Assembly: GCF_039696035.1 (NCBI RefSeq)
Contig: NZ_CP155567.1
Location: forward strand, 1,731,001-1,795,000
From: Microbulbifer sp. SAOS-129_SWC
GTDB taxonomy: Bacteria; Pseudomonadota; Gammaproteobacteria; Pseudomonadales; Cellvibrionaceae
DNA length: 64,000 bases
Direction of reading: 5' to 3'
A program made the translations under genes and the position numbers. The notes beneath the pieces were generated by a model. That model worked only from the letters and a program-made list of their open reading frames with translations, had not been told where the DNA came from and made no database searches. This document shows, one piece after another, positions 31,699-45,480 of this stretch (the stretch's first letter is position 1; each line of letters opens with the position of its first letter).

Positions 31699-33555
31699 AT
31701 GCAGCGCCTTCCCGTCATTACCGCATTCGGTGGATTCAATCCCGCCGGACGCAGCTCGTTTCACCGCGGATACCGCCGCCTGGTGCTGGATACGCTCGGC
31801 GCCGGGGAGCGCACCGATGTGCTGTCGGATCTGGCCGCATTGATGGGCCTGCGCCGCGGCGCCGATGCCGGTGGGCCCCTGGATGCCGCGCTGGAGCAGC
31901 AGGTGCTGGGCGGCACCCTGGTGCGCGAGCTGGAGCAGCGCTTTTACGATTACCGCCGCTGCCATTTCCACCAGCCCGCGGAGCTGAGTGCTGGCGATGG
32001 CCTGACCTTTGAGATGTCCGCGCGCCAACTGCCGGATCCGCTGCCGGCGGACTGGCAGGTGGAGTCTCTCGGGGACGGCCGTGTGCGGGTGCGCACCGAG
32101 CGCCTGTCGGTGATGCTCGACAGCTACCGCGAGATCTCGGTGGCCTCTGCCGGGCAGCTGCCCACCGGCTTTGAGCCGGGCACCGAATACAACTCCCGCT
32201 TCCACCCGCGCGGGTTGCAGCTCGCCATTCTCGGTGCCTCCGATGCCGTGCAGGCGCTGGGCATCGACTGGCAGACAGTGGTTTCTGCCGCCGGTGCAGA
32301 CAAGGTCTCGGTCTACGCCAGTTCTGCCATGAGCCAGCTGGACCCTTACGGCAACGGCGGGCTGCTGCAATCGCGCCTGCGCGGCAACCGCGTCAGTTCC
32401 AAACAGCTGGCGCTGGGCCTGACCAGCATGCCGGCGGATTTCGTCAACGCCTATGTGCTCGGCAATGTCGGCACCACCGGTTCGGTGGCCGGCGCCTGCG
32501 CCACCTACCTGTACAACCTGCGCGCCGCGGTGGAGGATATCCGCAGCGGCCGTGCGCGGGTGGCCGTGGTCGGCGCCGCTGAAGCGCCGCTGGTGCCGGA
32601 AGTCGTTGATGGATACACCACCATGGGTGCGCTGGCCAATCTCGACGGCCTCGGCAAGCTGTTCGGTGGCGACATCGATTTTCGTCGCGCCAGCCGGCCG
32701 TTCGGCGAAAACTGCGGTTTCACCCTCGGTGAGGGCAGCCAGTGGGTCATCCTGATGGACGATGCGCTGGCGCTGGAGCTGGGTGCGCAGATTCACGGCG
32801 CGGTGGCCAACGTGTTCGTCAATGCCGACGGTACCAAGAAGTCCATCTCTGCCCCGGGACCCGGCAATTACCTGACTGTGGCGCGGGCGCTGGCCGAGAC
32901 CCGTGCCATCGTCGGTGACGAGAGCCTGCGCCAGCGCAGTTTCGTACAGGCGCACGGTTCCAGTACGCCGCAGAACCGGGTGACCGAATCGGCGATCTTC
33001 GACCGGGTCGCCGGTGCCTTCGGTATCGAGAGTTGGCCGGTGTGCGCGGTCAAGGCCTACCTGGGGCACACGGTGGCTGCGGCCAGCGGCGATCAGCTGA
33101 TCACCAGCCTGGGGATGTTCAACCGCGGCGTTCTGCCGGGAATCACCACCATTGACCGGGTGGCCGATGATGTCAGCTGCGCCAACCTGGATATTTCCCT
33201 GCAGCACAGCGAGCGCGACCCGAAGTCCCTGGATGTGGCCTTCCTGAACTCGAAAGGGTTCGGTGGCAACAATGCCACCGCCAGTGTGCTGGCGCCGCAT
33301 CTGGTCGAGAAGATGCTGGCCAAGCGCCACGGCGCCGGGGCGCTGACCGACTACCGCCACCGCAACGAGGCCGTGTGCGAACAGGCGGCCGGTTACGACG
33401 CACGCGCGAGCCGCGGCGACCTGAACGCCATTTATCGCTTCGGGCAGAACCTGGTGGACGAGCGCGAGATCAAGGTGTCGATGGCGGAGATGACGCTGCC
33501 GGGTATACCGACAGTCTCCCTGCCCAGCGAGAATCCGTTCGACGATATGGTGTGA
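31699..33555 (+). CDS. fabY: Beta-ketoacyl synthase FabY (initiating type)
   Basis: A 618-residue thiolase-fold condensing enzyme. Catalytic residues: C267 (GSVAGACATYL), H419 (VQAHGSSTPQN) and H457 (KAYLGHTVAAAS), the Cys-His-His set of KAS I/II-type enzymes. The length and the N-terminal block ITAFGGFNPAGRSSFHRGYR are as in P. aeruginosa FabY (PA5174), which condenses acetyl-CoA with malonyl-ACP to start fatty-acid synthesis in place of FabH. The ATG at 31699 with AGGTCAGG upstream is chosen; earlier in-frame sequence is non-coding in look. Finding this with fadBA downstream groups fatty-acid making and breaking within 6 kb. Confidence 0.9.
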   Translation: MQRLPVITAFGGFNPAGRSSFHRGYRRLVLDTLGAGERTDVLSDLAALMGLRRGADAGGPLDAALEQQVLGGTLVRELEQRFYDYRRCHFHQPAELSAGDGLTFEMSARQLPDPLPADWQVESLGDGRVRVRTERLSVMLDSYREISVASAGQLPTGFEPGTEYNSRFHPRGLQLAILGASDAVQALGIDWQTVVSAAGADKVSVYASSAMSQLDPYGNGGLLQSRLRGNRVSSKQLALGLTSMPADFVNAYVLGNVGTTGSVAGACATYLYNLRAAVEDIRSGRARVAVVGAAEAPLVPEVVDGYTTMGALANLDGLGKLFGGDIDFRRASRPFGENCGFTLGEGSQWVILMDDALALELGAQIHGAVANVFVNADGTKKSISAPGPGNYLTVARALAETRAIVGDESLRQRSFVQAHGSSTPQNRVTESAIFDRVAGAFGIESWPVCAVKAYLGHTVAAASGDQLITSLGMFNRGVLPGITTIDRVADDVSCANLDISLQHSERDPKSLDVAFLNSKGFGGNNATASVLAPHLVEKMLAKRHGAGALTDYRHRNEAVCEQAAGYDARASRGDLNAIYRFGQNLVDEREIKVSMAEMTLPGIPTVSLPSENPFDDMV

Positions 33556-33617
33556 GTGGCCAGTGACACGGAATTTGCGGCACACTAGCCGCTGATTTCA
33601 GTCACTGGTCAGTCAAC

Positions 33618-34199
33618 ATGGCAGACAAGGATTCGGCGCTTCCGCCCGCCGATGCCGCCGATGGCGTCGGTGCGCGGCTCAAGGTCGTGCGCAAAGTGTA
33701 CGGCTGGTCGCAGCGGGAGCTGGCCAAGCGTGCCGGCGTGACCAACGCCACCATCTCTCTGATCGAGCAGGGCAGGGTCAGCCCGTCGGTCGGTTCCCTG
33801 CAGAAAATTCTCGACGGTATTCCCCTGTCGCTGGCGGTATTTTTTGCCCTCGATATGCAGCCGGGCGGCGAGCCCGTCTTCTATCGCGCCGAGGAGCTGC
33901 CGGAACTCGCCGAGGGCCCGGTGCGCGGGCACCGGCTCGGTGGCGCCGGGCGACAGCTGGCTCTGCTGCGGCGGGTGTTTGCCCCCGGGCAGGACAGTGG
34001 CGTGGCGCTGGGTGGGCTGCGCGGCGAGGAGGGGGGATTTGTAGTCTCCGGCCAGCTGGAGGTCACCATTGGTGCCGAAGTCGCGCTGCTCGGCGCCGGT
34101 GACGGCTATTATTTCGACCGTCGCCGCCCCCACCGCCTGCGCAACCCCGGCGACGCAGACTGCATCCTGATCAGTGCCTGTTCTCCCCCCTCCGGTTGA
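33618..34199 (+). CDS. XRE-cupin transcriptional regulator (PuuR-like)
   Basis: A 193-residue regulator. An XRE helix-turn-helix lies about 20-75 (LKVVRKVYGWSQRELAKRAG, ATISLIEQGRVSPSVGSLQK) and a C-terminal cupin sensor domain about 105-190 (EEGGFVVSGQLEVTIGAEV and YYFDRRRPHRLRNPGD, which carries the cupin His). Such proteins, for example PuuR, repress polyamine or amine catabolism genes. Here it lies between fabY and fadBA on the same strand, with no matching amine genes nearby. The operator at 34367-34384 is a PsrA (TetR) type rather than a clear XRE site, so this protein's target is unsettled. Confidence 0.88.
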   Translation: MADKDSALPPADAADGVGARLKVVRKVYGWSQRELAKRAGVTNATISLIEQGRVSPSVGSLQKILDGIPLSLAVFFALDMQPGGEPVFYRAEELPELAEGPVRGHRLGGAGRQLALLRRVFAPGQDSGVALGGLRGEEGGFVVSGQLEVTIGAEVALLGAGDGYYFDRRRPHRLRNPGDADCILISACSPPSG

Positions 34200-34628
34200 T
34201 CTGGTTCTCCCGCAATTGTGCTTTAAAGGCAGGGGGCGCCATGTGGGTTAAACCTGCGCGCCACTGCAGTTAGACTTGCTGCGCCGCTGTTTCTGCGCGA
34301 CGTTTCCGCTTTGGCCAAATTGTGATCGGCCAGTCGAGTCAGCCACTGGTTTTGTCACAAATGGTATTCAAACAATTGTTTGAATCTGGCTATACTAGAT
34401 CTTCCTGACTGTGCTGGGGAACTGCGTCACCGCTTCGCGGGCGCCGAACCGGACACAGCGAATAATTCGCCGGGTGCGAATTTGACCGACCGGTGCCGAT
34501 CTGCCCGTGGACTCGCGCGGGCGAATTTGTGCGGTGCTGGCTGGTCGAAGACAGGGCCACAGGACTGTGGTGCGACAAACCCCGACCCCGGGCTAACTCA
34601 TTCAGCCCCGAATAAAAGAGGTCAATCA
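34200..34628. other. fadBA control region and long leader
   Basis: About 430 bp without a gene. The left half has nothing I recognise. An operator-promoter lies at 34367-34396, giving a leader of about 225 nt before the fadB ATG. An in-frame run upstream of fadB exists but is out of keeping with the family N-terminus. Confidence 0.55.
34367..34396 (+). promoter_or_regulatory. PsrA-type operator overlapping the fadBA promoter
   Basis: TTCAAACAATTGTTTGAA (34367-34384) is a perfect 18-bp palindrome containing CAAAC-N4-GTTTG, the reported PsrA box. A -10 hexamer TATACT follows at 34391-34396, so the palindrome overlies the -35 position, as expected for repression. In Pseudomonas, PsrA represses fadBA and is released by long-chain fatty acyl signals. 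Confidence 0.75.
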
Positions 34629-37987
<3,359 letters not shown>

Positions 37988-38026
37988 TCCGCCGGCGGCA
38001 GTCAATGTCGCTGGTTCGCTGCGGGA

Positions 38027-38050
38027 GGGCGCCTCAGGGCGCCCTTCGTC
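38027..38050 (+). terminator. Probable terminator of fadBA
   Basis: GGGCGCC (38027-38033) pairs with GGCGCCC (38038-38044) around a TCAG loop; the following bases are T-rich (TTCGTC) but lack a clean run. Confidence 0.6.
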
Positions 38051-38081
38051 TATCTGTTGCCCGGCCGCTGCACGGCATTTG

Positions 38082-38110
38082 TTGAAGCGCTTATGCGGCT
38101 GTGGCACAAT
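38082..38110 (+). promoter_or_regulatory. Candidate promoter of tRNA-Leu
   Basis: TTGAAG (38082-38087), a 17-bp spacer and CACAAT (38105-38110). It would start about 75 bp before the tRNA gene. Confidence 0.5.
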
Positions 38111-38190
38111 CTGCTCCCCTCGTCGCCGGGACCCGCTGTTTTTGCAGTAAAGTGCAGAAATATCAAGGAGTTAGCGCCGAGGTGGGTTTC

Positions 38191-38275
<85 letters not shown>

Positions 38276-38527
38276 TCATTGAATTGCGCAGCTCCGCCTG
38301 CCCGCAGAGGGCAAGGTGCGGGCTGCTTGTATTTGGTTGATGACAGATTCCGCCGCGCGGAATCGATTCACAGCCAGAGGCGGCCGGCCGAATTTTCTCG
38401 GCGGCCGGGTAGAGAGTTGGCGCTGCGGCGCGCTGGCAACTTTAGCCTGGATCGATGATTTCAGGTTTAAATTTTAGAGAGCCCAAGGCGCTGCGGCGCG
38501 ATTAGAGAGAGTCTCACGAGGAATAAC

Positions 38528-39841
38528 ATGCAGGTTTCCATCGAAACAACTTCCGGCCTGGAGCGTCGTCTTACGGTTAATTTGCCGGCGGAAATCGTCG
38601 ATCATGAAGTGGACAAGCGCCTCCAGCAGGCCGCCCAGAATGTGCGCCTGAACGGCTTCCGTAAGGGCAAGGTACCGATGAAGGTCGTGCGCCAGCGTTT
38701 CGGCGCGGGCGTTCGCCAGGAAGTCATCGGTGATGTCCTGGGTCGCACCTTCTACGACGCGGTACAGAAAGAAGACGTGAAGCCGGCAGGCCAGCCGAGC
38801 ATCGAAATCGTGAAGAGCGAGCCGGGCGAAAACCTGGAATACATCGCCACTTTCGAGGTGTACCCGGAAGTGGAGCTGATGGATCTGGCTGCCGTCAGCG
38901 TCGAGCGCCCGGTTGCTGAAGTGACCGACAAAGACGTCGACAACATGATCGACGTACTGCGCAAGCAGCAGCAGAGCTGGAAAGACACCAAGCGCAAGGC
39001 GCAGAAGGGCGATCGCGTTACCATCGATTTCGTCGGCCGCAAAGACGGTGAAGAGTTCGAAGGTGGCAAGGCCGAAGGTCAGCAGCTGGTACTGGGTTCC
39101 GGCCAGATGGTGCCGGGCTTTGAAGATGGCATTCTGGGTATGAAGCCGGGCGAAGAGAGCGACATCGACGTGACCTTCCCGGAAGATTACCAGGCGGAAG
39201 AACTGCGCGGTGCGGCAGTGACCTTCAACATCAAGGTGACCGCCTCCGAGAAGCCTGAGCTGCCGGCGCTGGACGAGGAGCTGTTCAAGTCCTACGGCGT
39301 GGAAGAGGGCGGCGAAGAGAAGTTCCGCGAAGAAGTGCGCAATAACATGCAGCGCGAGCTGAAAAATGCGGCCCTGAACAAGATCAAGACCCAGGTCATG
39401 GATCAGCTGTTCGAGAAGCACACTGTGGATCTGCCGGCGGCACTGATTGCCGGTGAGGTGCGCACCCTGCGCGGCCAGATGGTGCAGCAGTTCGGCGGCC
39501 AGATCAGTGCCGAAGATGCCGAGAAGATGCTGCCGGACACCATGTTCGAAGACCAGGCCAAGCGTCGTGTTGTACTGGGTCTGGTGGTCGGTGAAATCGT
39601 CAAGCAGAACAAGCTGTCTGTCGATGCCGATCGCGTCAAGGCCAAGGTTGAAGAGCTGGCCTCCACCTATCAGCAGCCGGAAGAAGTGGTCGAGTACTAC
39701 TACAACAACCGCGAGCTGTTGTCTGGTGTCGAGTCTGTCGTGCTGGAAGATCAGGTCGTTGACTTCGTTCTCGACACCGCTGAGGTGAAAGAGGTGAAGA
39801 GCAGCTACGACGACGTGATCAAGCCGCAACAACAGGGCTGA
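38528..39841 (+). CDS. tig: Trigger factor
   Basis: A 437-residue ribosome-bound chaperone and prolyl isomerase. The ribosome-binding signature is [19 protein letters not shown] (about 40-58). The FKBP-like PPIase domain is near 150-245 ([36 protein letters not shown]). The long helical arms follow to the end. Full length for the family. It is first of the tig-clpP-clpX-lon-hupB-ppiD block; the start has GAGGAATAAC before the ATG. Because it has a 175-bp gap to clpP it may be expressed partly on its own. Confidence 0.97.
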   Translation: MQVSIETTSGLERRLTVNLPAEIVDHEVDKRLQQAAQNVRLNGFRKGKVPMKVVRQRFGAGVRQEVIGDVLGRTFYDAVQKEDVKPAGQPSIEIVKSEPGENLEYIATFEVYPEVELMDLAAVSVERPVAEVTDKDVDNMIDVLRKQQQSWKDTKRKAQKGDRVTIDFVGRKDGEEFEGGKAEGQQLVLGSGQMVPGFEDGILGMKPGEESDIDVTFPEDYQAEELRGAAVTFNIKVTASEKPELPALDEELFKSYGVEEGGEEKFREEVRNNMQRELKNAALNKIKTQVMDQLFEKHTVDLPAALIAGEVRTLRGQMVQQFGGQISAEDAEKMLPDTMFEDQAKRRVVLGLVVGEIVKQNKLSVDADRVKAKVEELASTYQQPEEVVEYYYNNRELLSGVESVVLEDQVVDFVLDTAEVKEVKSSYDDVIKPQQQG

Positions 39842-40016
39842 TGCCCGCCGGTGGGCGGCTGCCAGCGCGCAGTCGCCCATCCTCTCCTACCTCCTTTCAG
39901 CCGGCTGGCTTTCTCGCGCCCGACCGGTTAAGCTCAGGAAAACCGAATTTTTCTGCCCCGGCCTTTCGCCGTGGGTCGTCTCGCCTAATACGCCACAAAA
40001 GGAAGCTACGGTATCT

Positions 40017-40658
40017 ATGGCACGATTTGATTTTTCCCCGTCCTCGATTGACCCGACCGCCTCTGGCCTCGTGCCGATGGTGGTGGAGCAGACTGCCCGC
40101 GGCGAGCGCTCTTTCGACATTTATTCACGTCTGCTGAAAGAGCGGGTGATTTTTATGGTGGGTCAGGTCGAAGACCATATGGCCAACCTGGTAGTGGCGC
40201 AGCTGCTGTTTCTGGAGGCGGAGAATCCCGACAAGGATATTCATCTCTACATCAACTCCCCCGGGGGGTCGGTGACTGCCGGCATGTCCATCTACGACAC
40301 CATGCAGTTCATCAAGCCGGATGTCAGCACCATGTGTATCGGCCAGGCCTGTAGCATGGGCGCTTTCCTGCTCACAGCGGGTGCCGAAGGCAAACGCTAC
40401 GCCACCCCGAACTCGCGCGTGATGATCCACCAGCCCAGTGGCGGTGCCCAGGGGCAGGCCAGTGACATTCACATCCACGCGCAGGAGATCCTCAAGATCC
40501 GCCACCGCCTGAACGAACTGATGGCCCATCACAGCGGCCGCAGCGTCCAGGACATCGAGCGGGACACCGAGCGCGACCACTTCCTCAGTGCCGACGAGGC
40601 CAAGGAGTACGGTCTTGTGGACGACGTTCTCGAGCGTCGCCAGCTGCAGGAAAAATAA
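40017..40658 (+). CDS. clpP: ATP-dependent Clp protease proteolytic subunit ClpP
   Basis: A 213-residue serine protease forming the tetradecameric chamber of ClpXP/ClpAP. The catalytic triad is S113 ([11 protein letters not shown]), H138 ([10 protein letters not shown]) and D187 (ERDTERD). The N-terminal 15-20 residues before [20 protein letters not shown] are a likely self-cleaved propeptide. clpX follows on the same strand after 169 bp, so ClpXP is encoded as a unit; that gap contains CTTGAAA (about 40742-40748) but no clear sigma-32 -10 box. Confidence 0.97.
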   Translation: MARFDFSPSSIDPTASGLVPMVVEQTARGERSFDIYSRLLKERVIFMVGQVEDHMANLVVAQLLFLEAENPDKDIHLYINSPGGSVTAGMSIYDTMQFIKPDVSTMCIGQACSMGAFLLTAGAEGKRYATPNSRVMIHQPSGGAQGQASDIHIHAQEILKIRHRLNELMAHHSGRSVQDIERDTERDHFLSADEAKEYGLVDDVLERRQLQEK

Positions 40659-40827
40659 GACCAACCAGTTCACATTGATCACGATTCCCGGCCTGCGCCG
40701 GTCGGGAGCGTGTGGCCCCTTGATTGATAGCAATACAAAGGGCTTGAAAATCCCGCCAAAAGACAGCATCTTGCTAGGGAACACTGAAAAGCGGGGCCCG
40801 GCAGGCCGCAGACCACGGAGTAACTAG

Positions 40828-42117
<1,290 letters not shown>

Positions 42118-42151
42118 CAAGACCCGCCGGATTCCGCCAGGTTCGCAGAGA

Positions 42152-42173
42152 AGCCCCGCAAGGGGCTTTTTTT
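42152..42173 (+). terminator. Rho-independent terminator of clpX
   Basis: AGCCCC (42152-42157) and GGGGCT (42162-42167) with a GCAA loop, followed by a run of seven T. Confidence 0.9.
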
Positions 42174-42281
42174 ATATCGACGGCTGACTGGTTCTCCCGC
42201 ACCGGATTTGTCGGCGGTCGTGTTGTAGCGCCTGCCGCCGGGTCCAAATCCGCCTCGGCACGAATTCGCCGTTAGATTAGA

Positions 42282-42310
42282 CTTGTATTCCAGTCACCGC
42301 TCCCCCATCT
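42282..42310 (+). promoter_or_regulatory. Sigma-32 promoter of lon
   Basis: CTTGTAT at 42282-42288, a 14-bp spacer and CCCCATCT at 42303-42310, a good sigma-32 match, about 95 bp before the lon ATG. With the clpX terminator just upstream it makes lon an independent heat-shock unit. Confidence 0.75.
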
Positions 42311-42405
42311 AGTAGACCAAGCGGTGGCAAAAATTCACCGCAAGGTTTCAAGCTGCAGCCGAGTTGCCGCGTCAATACCCCAGTGATCGGGCCGAGAGGA
42401 GTTCT

Positions 42406-44811
42406 ATGGATCAGCCATCCGACACCAAACTTGAGTTTCCGCTGTTGCCGCTGCGCGATGTGGTCGTCTATCCGCACATGGTGATCCCGCTGTTTGTCGG
42501 CCGGGAAAAGTCCATCGATGCGCTGGAAGAGGCGATGCGCAGCGACAAGCAGGTGCTTCTGGTCGCACAGCGCAAGGCGTCGGAAGACGATCCGGGTGCC
42601 GACGACATTTATCGCGTGGGCACAGTCGCCAGCGTATTGCAGCTGCTCAAATTGCCGGACGGCACCGTCAAGGTGCTGGTGGAAGGCAGTCAGCGGGTGA
42701 AGATCAACGAAGTGCAAGACGGCGAGGGGCATTATCGCGCCACCGTCGAGCCGATGGAAACCGAAGAGCTGCCCGAAGCGGAGGCCGAAGCGCTGGTGCG
42801 CTCTGCCATGTCGCAATTCGAGCAGTATGTTTCCGTGAGCAAAAAGGTGCCGAACGAGGTGATTACCTCGCTCTCCGGCATCGACGAGCCCGGTCGCCTG
42901 GCGGATACCATCGCCGCACATATGTCTCTGGAGCTGCAGCAGAAGCAGGAACTGCTCGAGACCGCCAGCGTCAAGGAACGCCTTGAGCACCTGCTCGGCC
43001 TGATGGATTCCGAGATAGACCTGATCCAAGTGGAAAAGCGCATTCGCGGGCGTGTCAAAAAGCAGATGGAGAAGAGCCAGCGCGAGTACTACCTGAATGA
43101 GCAGATGAAAGCCATTCAGAAAGAGTTGGGCGAAATTACCGAAGAGCCCAATGAAGTCGAAGAGCTGGAGAAAAAAATTGCCGAGTCCGGCATGAGCGCG
43201 GAAGCGGAAAAGAAAACCCGTGCCGAGCTCGCCAAGCTGAAAATGATGTCGCCGATGTCGGCGGAGGCCTCGGTACTGCGCAGCTATATCGACTGGATGC
43301 TGAGCGTGCCGTGGAAAAAAGCCAGTCGCGTGCGCCACGACCTGAAGAAGGCCGAAGAAATTCTCGACAGGGATCACTACGGTCTGAAGGAAGTCAAAGA
43401 GCGCATCCTCGAATACCTGGCGGTGCAGAAGCGGGTCAAGAAGGTCAAGGGACCGATCCTGTGCCTGGTGGGCCCGCCCGGTGTGGGCAAGACTTCCCTC
43501 GGGCAGTCGGTGGCGCGCGCCACCAACCGCAAGTATGTGCGTATGGCGCTCGGCGGTGTGCGGGACGAGGCAGAGATTCGCGGCCACCGCCGTACCTATA
43601 TCGGCTCGCTGCCCGGCAAACTGATCCAGAAAATCTCCAAGATCGGGGTCAAAAACCCGCTGTTCCTGCTCGACGAAGTCGACAAGATGGGTATGGATCA
43701 CCGCGGCGATCCGGCTTCGGCACTGCTTGAGGTGCTGGACCCGGAGCAAAACAAGAGCTTCAACGATCACTACCTCGAAGTGGATTACGATCTCTCCGAT
43801 GTCATGTTCGTGTGCACATCCAACTCGATGAATATTCCCGGGCCGCTGCTCGACCGTATGGAGGTCATTCGTCTGCCCGGTTACACCGAAGACGAGAAAG
43901 TGAATATCGCCCAGCGTTACCTGGTGCCCAAGCAGCGCAAAGCCAACGGGCTGAAGGATGACGAGCTTTCGCTGTCGGACGAAACCGTACGCGATATCGT
44001 GCGTTACTACACCCGCGAGGCCGGCGTACGCGGTCTCGACCGCGAGATTGCGAAAATTTGCCGCAAGGTCGTGACCGAGCATGTGCGCAGTGCCACGACC
44101 GCCAAGGCGAAGGTGGTACCCGAACAGCTCGAGGATCTGCTGGGCGTACGCAAGTTCGATTTCGGCCGCGCCGAGGAGGAGAACAAGATCGGTCAGGTGA
44201 CCGGCCTCGCGTGGACCGAGGTGGGTGGCGAACTGCTCACCATCGAGGCGTCGGCAGTGCCCGGCAAGGGGCACATGATCAAGACCGGCTCTCTCGGCGA
44301 TGTCATGCAGGAGTCTATTCAGGCCGCGCTCACCGTGGTGCGGGCGCGGGCCCAATCACTGGGTATTGCGCCGGATTTCCACGAGACGCGCGATATCCAT
44401 ATCCATGTGCCGGAGGGGGCGACTCCCAAAGATGGCCCCTCGGCGGGCATCGCCATGTGCACCGCCTTTGCCTCTGTGTTGACCGGTATTCCGGTGCGCT
44501 CGGATGTGGCGATGACCGGCGAAATTACCCTGCGCGGAGAAGTTTTACGTATCGGTGGTCTGAAGGAGAAGTTGCTCGCTGCGCACCGCGGTGGCATCCA
44601 GACGGTGCTGATCCCTGCGGACAACGAGCGCGACCTGAAAGATATTCCGGACAATATCCTGCAAGACCTGGTGATCAAGCCGGTCAAGTGGATCGATCAG
44701 GTACTGGAGCTGGCGCTGGAGCACAAACCCCAGTCACTGACGGATGAAGAGTATTCCGCGCTGCAAAAGAAGGCGGAGGAGCGCTCGCAGCGCTCGATGC
44801 GCACGCACTGA
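42406..44811 (+). CDS. lon: ATP-dependent Lon protease
   Basis: An 801-residue AAA+ serine protease. The LonN substrate domain begins [20 protein letters not shown]. Walker A is GPPGVGKT (about 360), Walker [11 protein letters not shown]. The catalytic dyad is S679 ([10 protein letters not shown]) and K722 ([10 protein letters not shown]), with the same numbering as in E. coli. It degrades misfolded proteins and regulators in the cytoplasm. The ATG at 42406 is preceded by GAGAGGAGTTCT. A sigma-32 promoter is seen upstream; hupB follows with its own promoter. Confidence 0.97.
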   Translation: MDQPSDTKLEFPLLPLRDVVVYPHMVIPLFVGREKSIDALEEAMRSDKQVLLVAQRKASEDDPGADDIYRVGTVASVLQLLKLPDGTVKVLVEGSQRVKINEVQDGEGHYRATVEPMETEELPEAEAEALVRSAMSQFEQYVSVSKKVPNEVITSLSGIDEPGRLADTIAAHMSLELQQKQELLETASVKERLEHLLGLMDSEIDLIQVEKRIRGRVKKQMEKSQREYYLNEQMKAIQKELGEITEEPNEVEELEKKIAESGMSAEAEKKTRAELAKLKMMSPMSAEASVLRSYIDWMLSVPWKKASRVRHDLKKAEEILDRDHYGLKEVKERILEYLAVQKRVKKVKGPILCLVGPPGVGKTSLGQSVARATNRKYVRMALGGVRDEAEIRGHRRTYIGSLPGKLIQKISKIGVKNPLFLLDEVDKMGMDHRGDPASALLEVLDPEQNKSFNDHYLEVDYDLSDVMFVCTSNSMNIPGPLLDRMEVIRLPGYTEDEKVNIAQRYLVPKQRKANGLKDDELSLSDETVRDIVRYYTREAGVRGLDREIAKICRKVVTEHVRSATTAKAKVVPEQLEDLLGVRKFDFGRAEEENKIGQVTGLAWTEVGGELLTIEASAVPGKGHMIKTGSLGDVMQESIQAALTVVRARAQSLGIAPDFHETRDIHIHVPEGATPKDGPSAGIAMCTAFASVLTGIPVRSDVAMTGEITLRGEVLRIGGLKEKLLAAHRGGIQTVLIPADNERDLKDIPDNILQDLVIKPVKWIDQVLELALEHKPQSLTDEEYSALQKKAEERSQRSMRTH

Positions 44812-44820
44812 CCGAACCTG

Positions 44821-44844
44821 CGGCGGGGGCTTATGCCCCTGCCG
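44821..44844. terminator. Hairpin after lon
   Basis: CGGC-G-GGGGC (44821-44830) pairs with GCCCC-T-GCCG (44835-44844) around TTAT. No T-run on the plus strand; A-rich sequence follows. It is at best a weak terminator. Confidence 0.4.
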
Positions 44845-44916
44845 GCTAAAAAATAATCTGTCTGTGGCAAAAGCTGCTGCAGATTTGTGCAACTGCCCGG
44901 AAACCCGCATGGTTCC

Positions 44917-44945
44917 TTGACCCGCTATCGGGCAGTTGGTATAAA
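44917..44945 (+). promoter_or_regulatory. Strong sigma-70 promoter of hupB
   Basis: TTGACC (44917-44922), exactly 17 bp, TATAAA (44940-44945) with TGG just before the -10. The start would be near 44952, about 105 nt before the hupB GTG. It fits high HU expression. Confidence 0.85.
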
Positions 44946-45056
44946 ACGTGGCTTATTGGCCGGCGCCAAATTCGCCGGTGAACGATGGCTCGAACGCACA
45001 GGCGCCCCCAGGCGGGTCGCCCGAAACATATCTAGAAAAGAACAGAGGGATTAAGC

Positions 45057-45329
45057 GTGAATAAGTCCGAACTGATTGAAGCGATTGCCGCATCTGCAGA
45101 TATTCCGAAAGCAGCCGCAGGCCGTGCTCTGGACGCAATGGTCGACAGCATCACTGGCGCCCTGAAAGAGGGTGATCAGGTAGCCCTGGTTGGTTTCGGT
45201 ACCTTCGCTGTTAAGGAGCGCGCAGCCCGCACTGGCCGCAACCCGCGCACCGGCGATCCGATTGAAATCGCAGCAGCAAAAATCCCGAACTTCAAGGCCG
45301 GTAAAGCTCTGAAAGACGCGGTAAATTAA
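45057..45329 (+). CDS. hupB: DNA-binding protein HU-beta
   Basis: A 90-residue histone-like protein that bends and compacts DNA as a dimer. The sequence shows the family core: [20 protein letters not shown], the [21 protein letters not shown] signature in two pieces around the beta arm with its tip Pro ([10 protein letters not shown]), and the C-terminal [12 protein letters not shown]. Start codon is GTG at 45057 after AGAGGGA. It has its own strong promoter and terminator, so it is uncoupled from lon and ppiD. Confidence 0.97.
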   Translation: MNKSELIEAIAASADIPKAAAGRALDAMVDSITGALKEGDQVALVGFGTFAVKERAARTGRNPRTGDPIEIAAAKIPNFKAGKALKDAVN

Positions 45330-45360
45330 TAAGCCTCGTATTTCAGCCAAAGCTTCAAAG

Positions 45361-45388
45361 AGGCGTATCACCCGGATGCGCCTTTTTT
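45361..45388 (+). terminator. Rho-independent terminator of hupB
   Basis: AGGCG-T-ATC (45361-45369) pairs with GAT-G-CGCCT (about 45375-45383), followed by six T. It lies 30 bp after the hupB stop. Confidence 0.85.
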
Positions 45389-45480
45389 GTATCTGGCGTA
45401 CACCTGCGGTTGGATATAGAGAGGACCGTAGCGGTACAACCCAATAATTTTTCAAGATTTAACTTTTTTCGGAGCTGAGC

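Noticed and set aside
34380..34628. N-terminal extension of FadB
   Set aside because: The extra 83 residues overlap the operator-promoter and are unlike any FadB; the ATG at 34629 has a good ribosome site.
42277..44355. Very long frame opposite lon
   Set aside because: His/Leu-rich antisense shadow; lon is complete on the plus strand.
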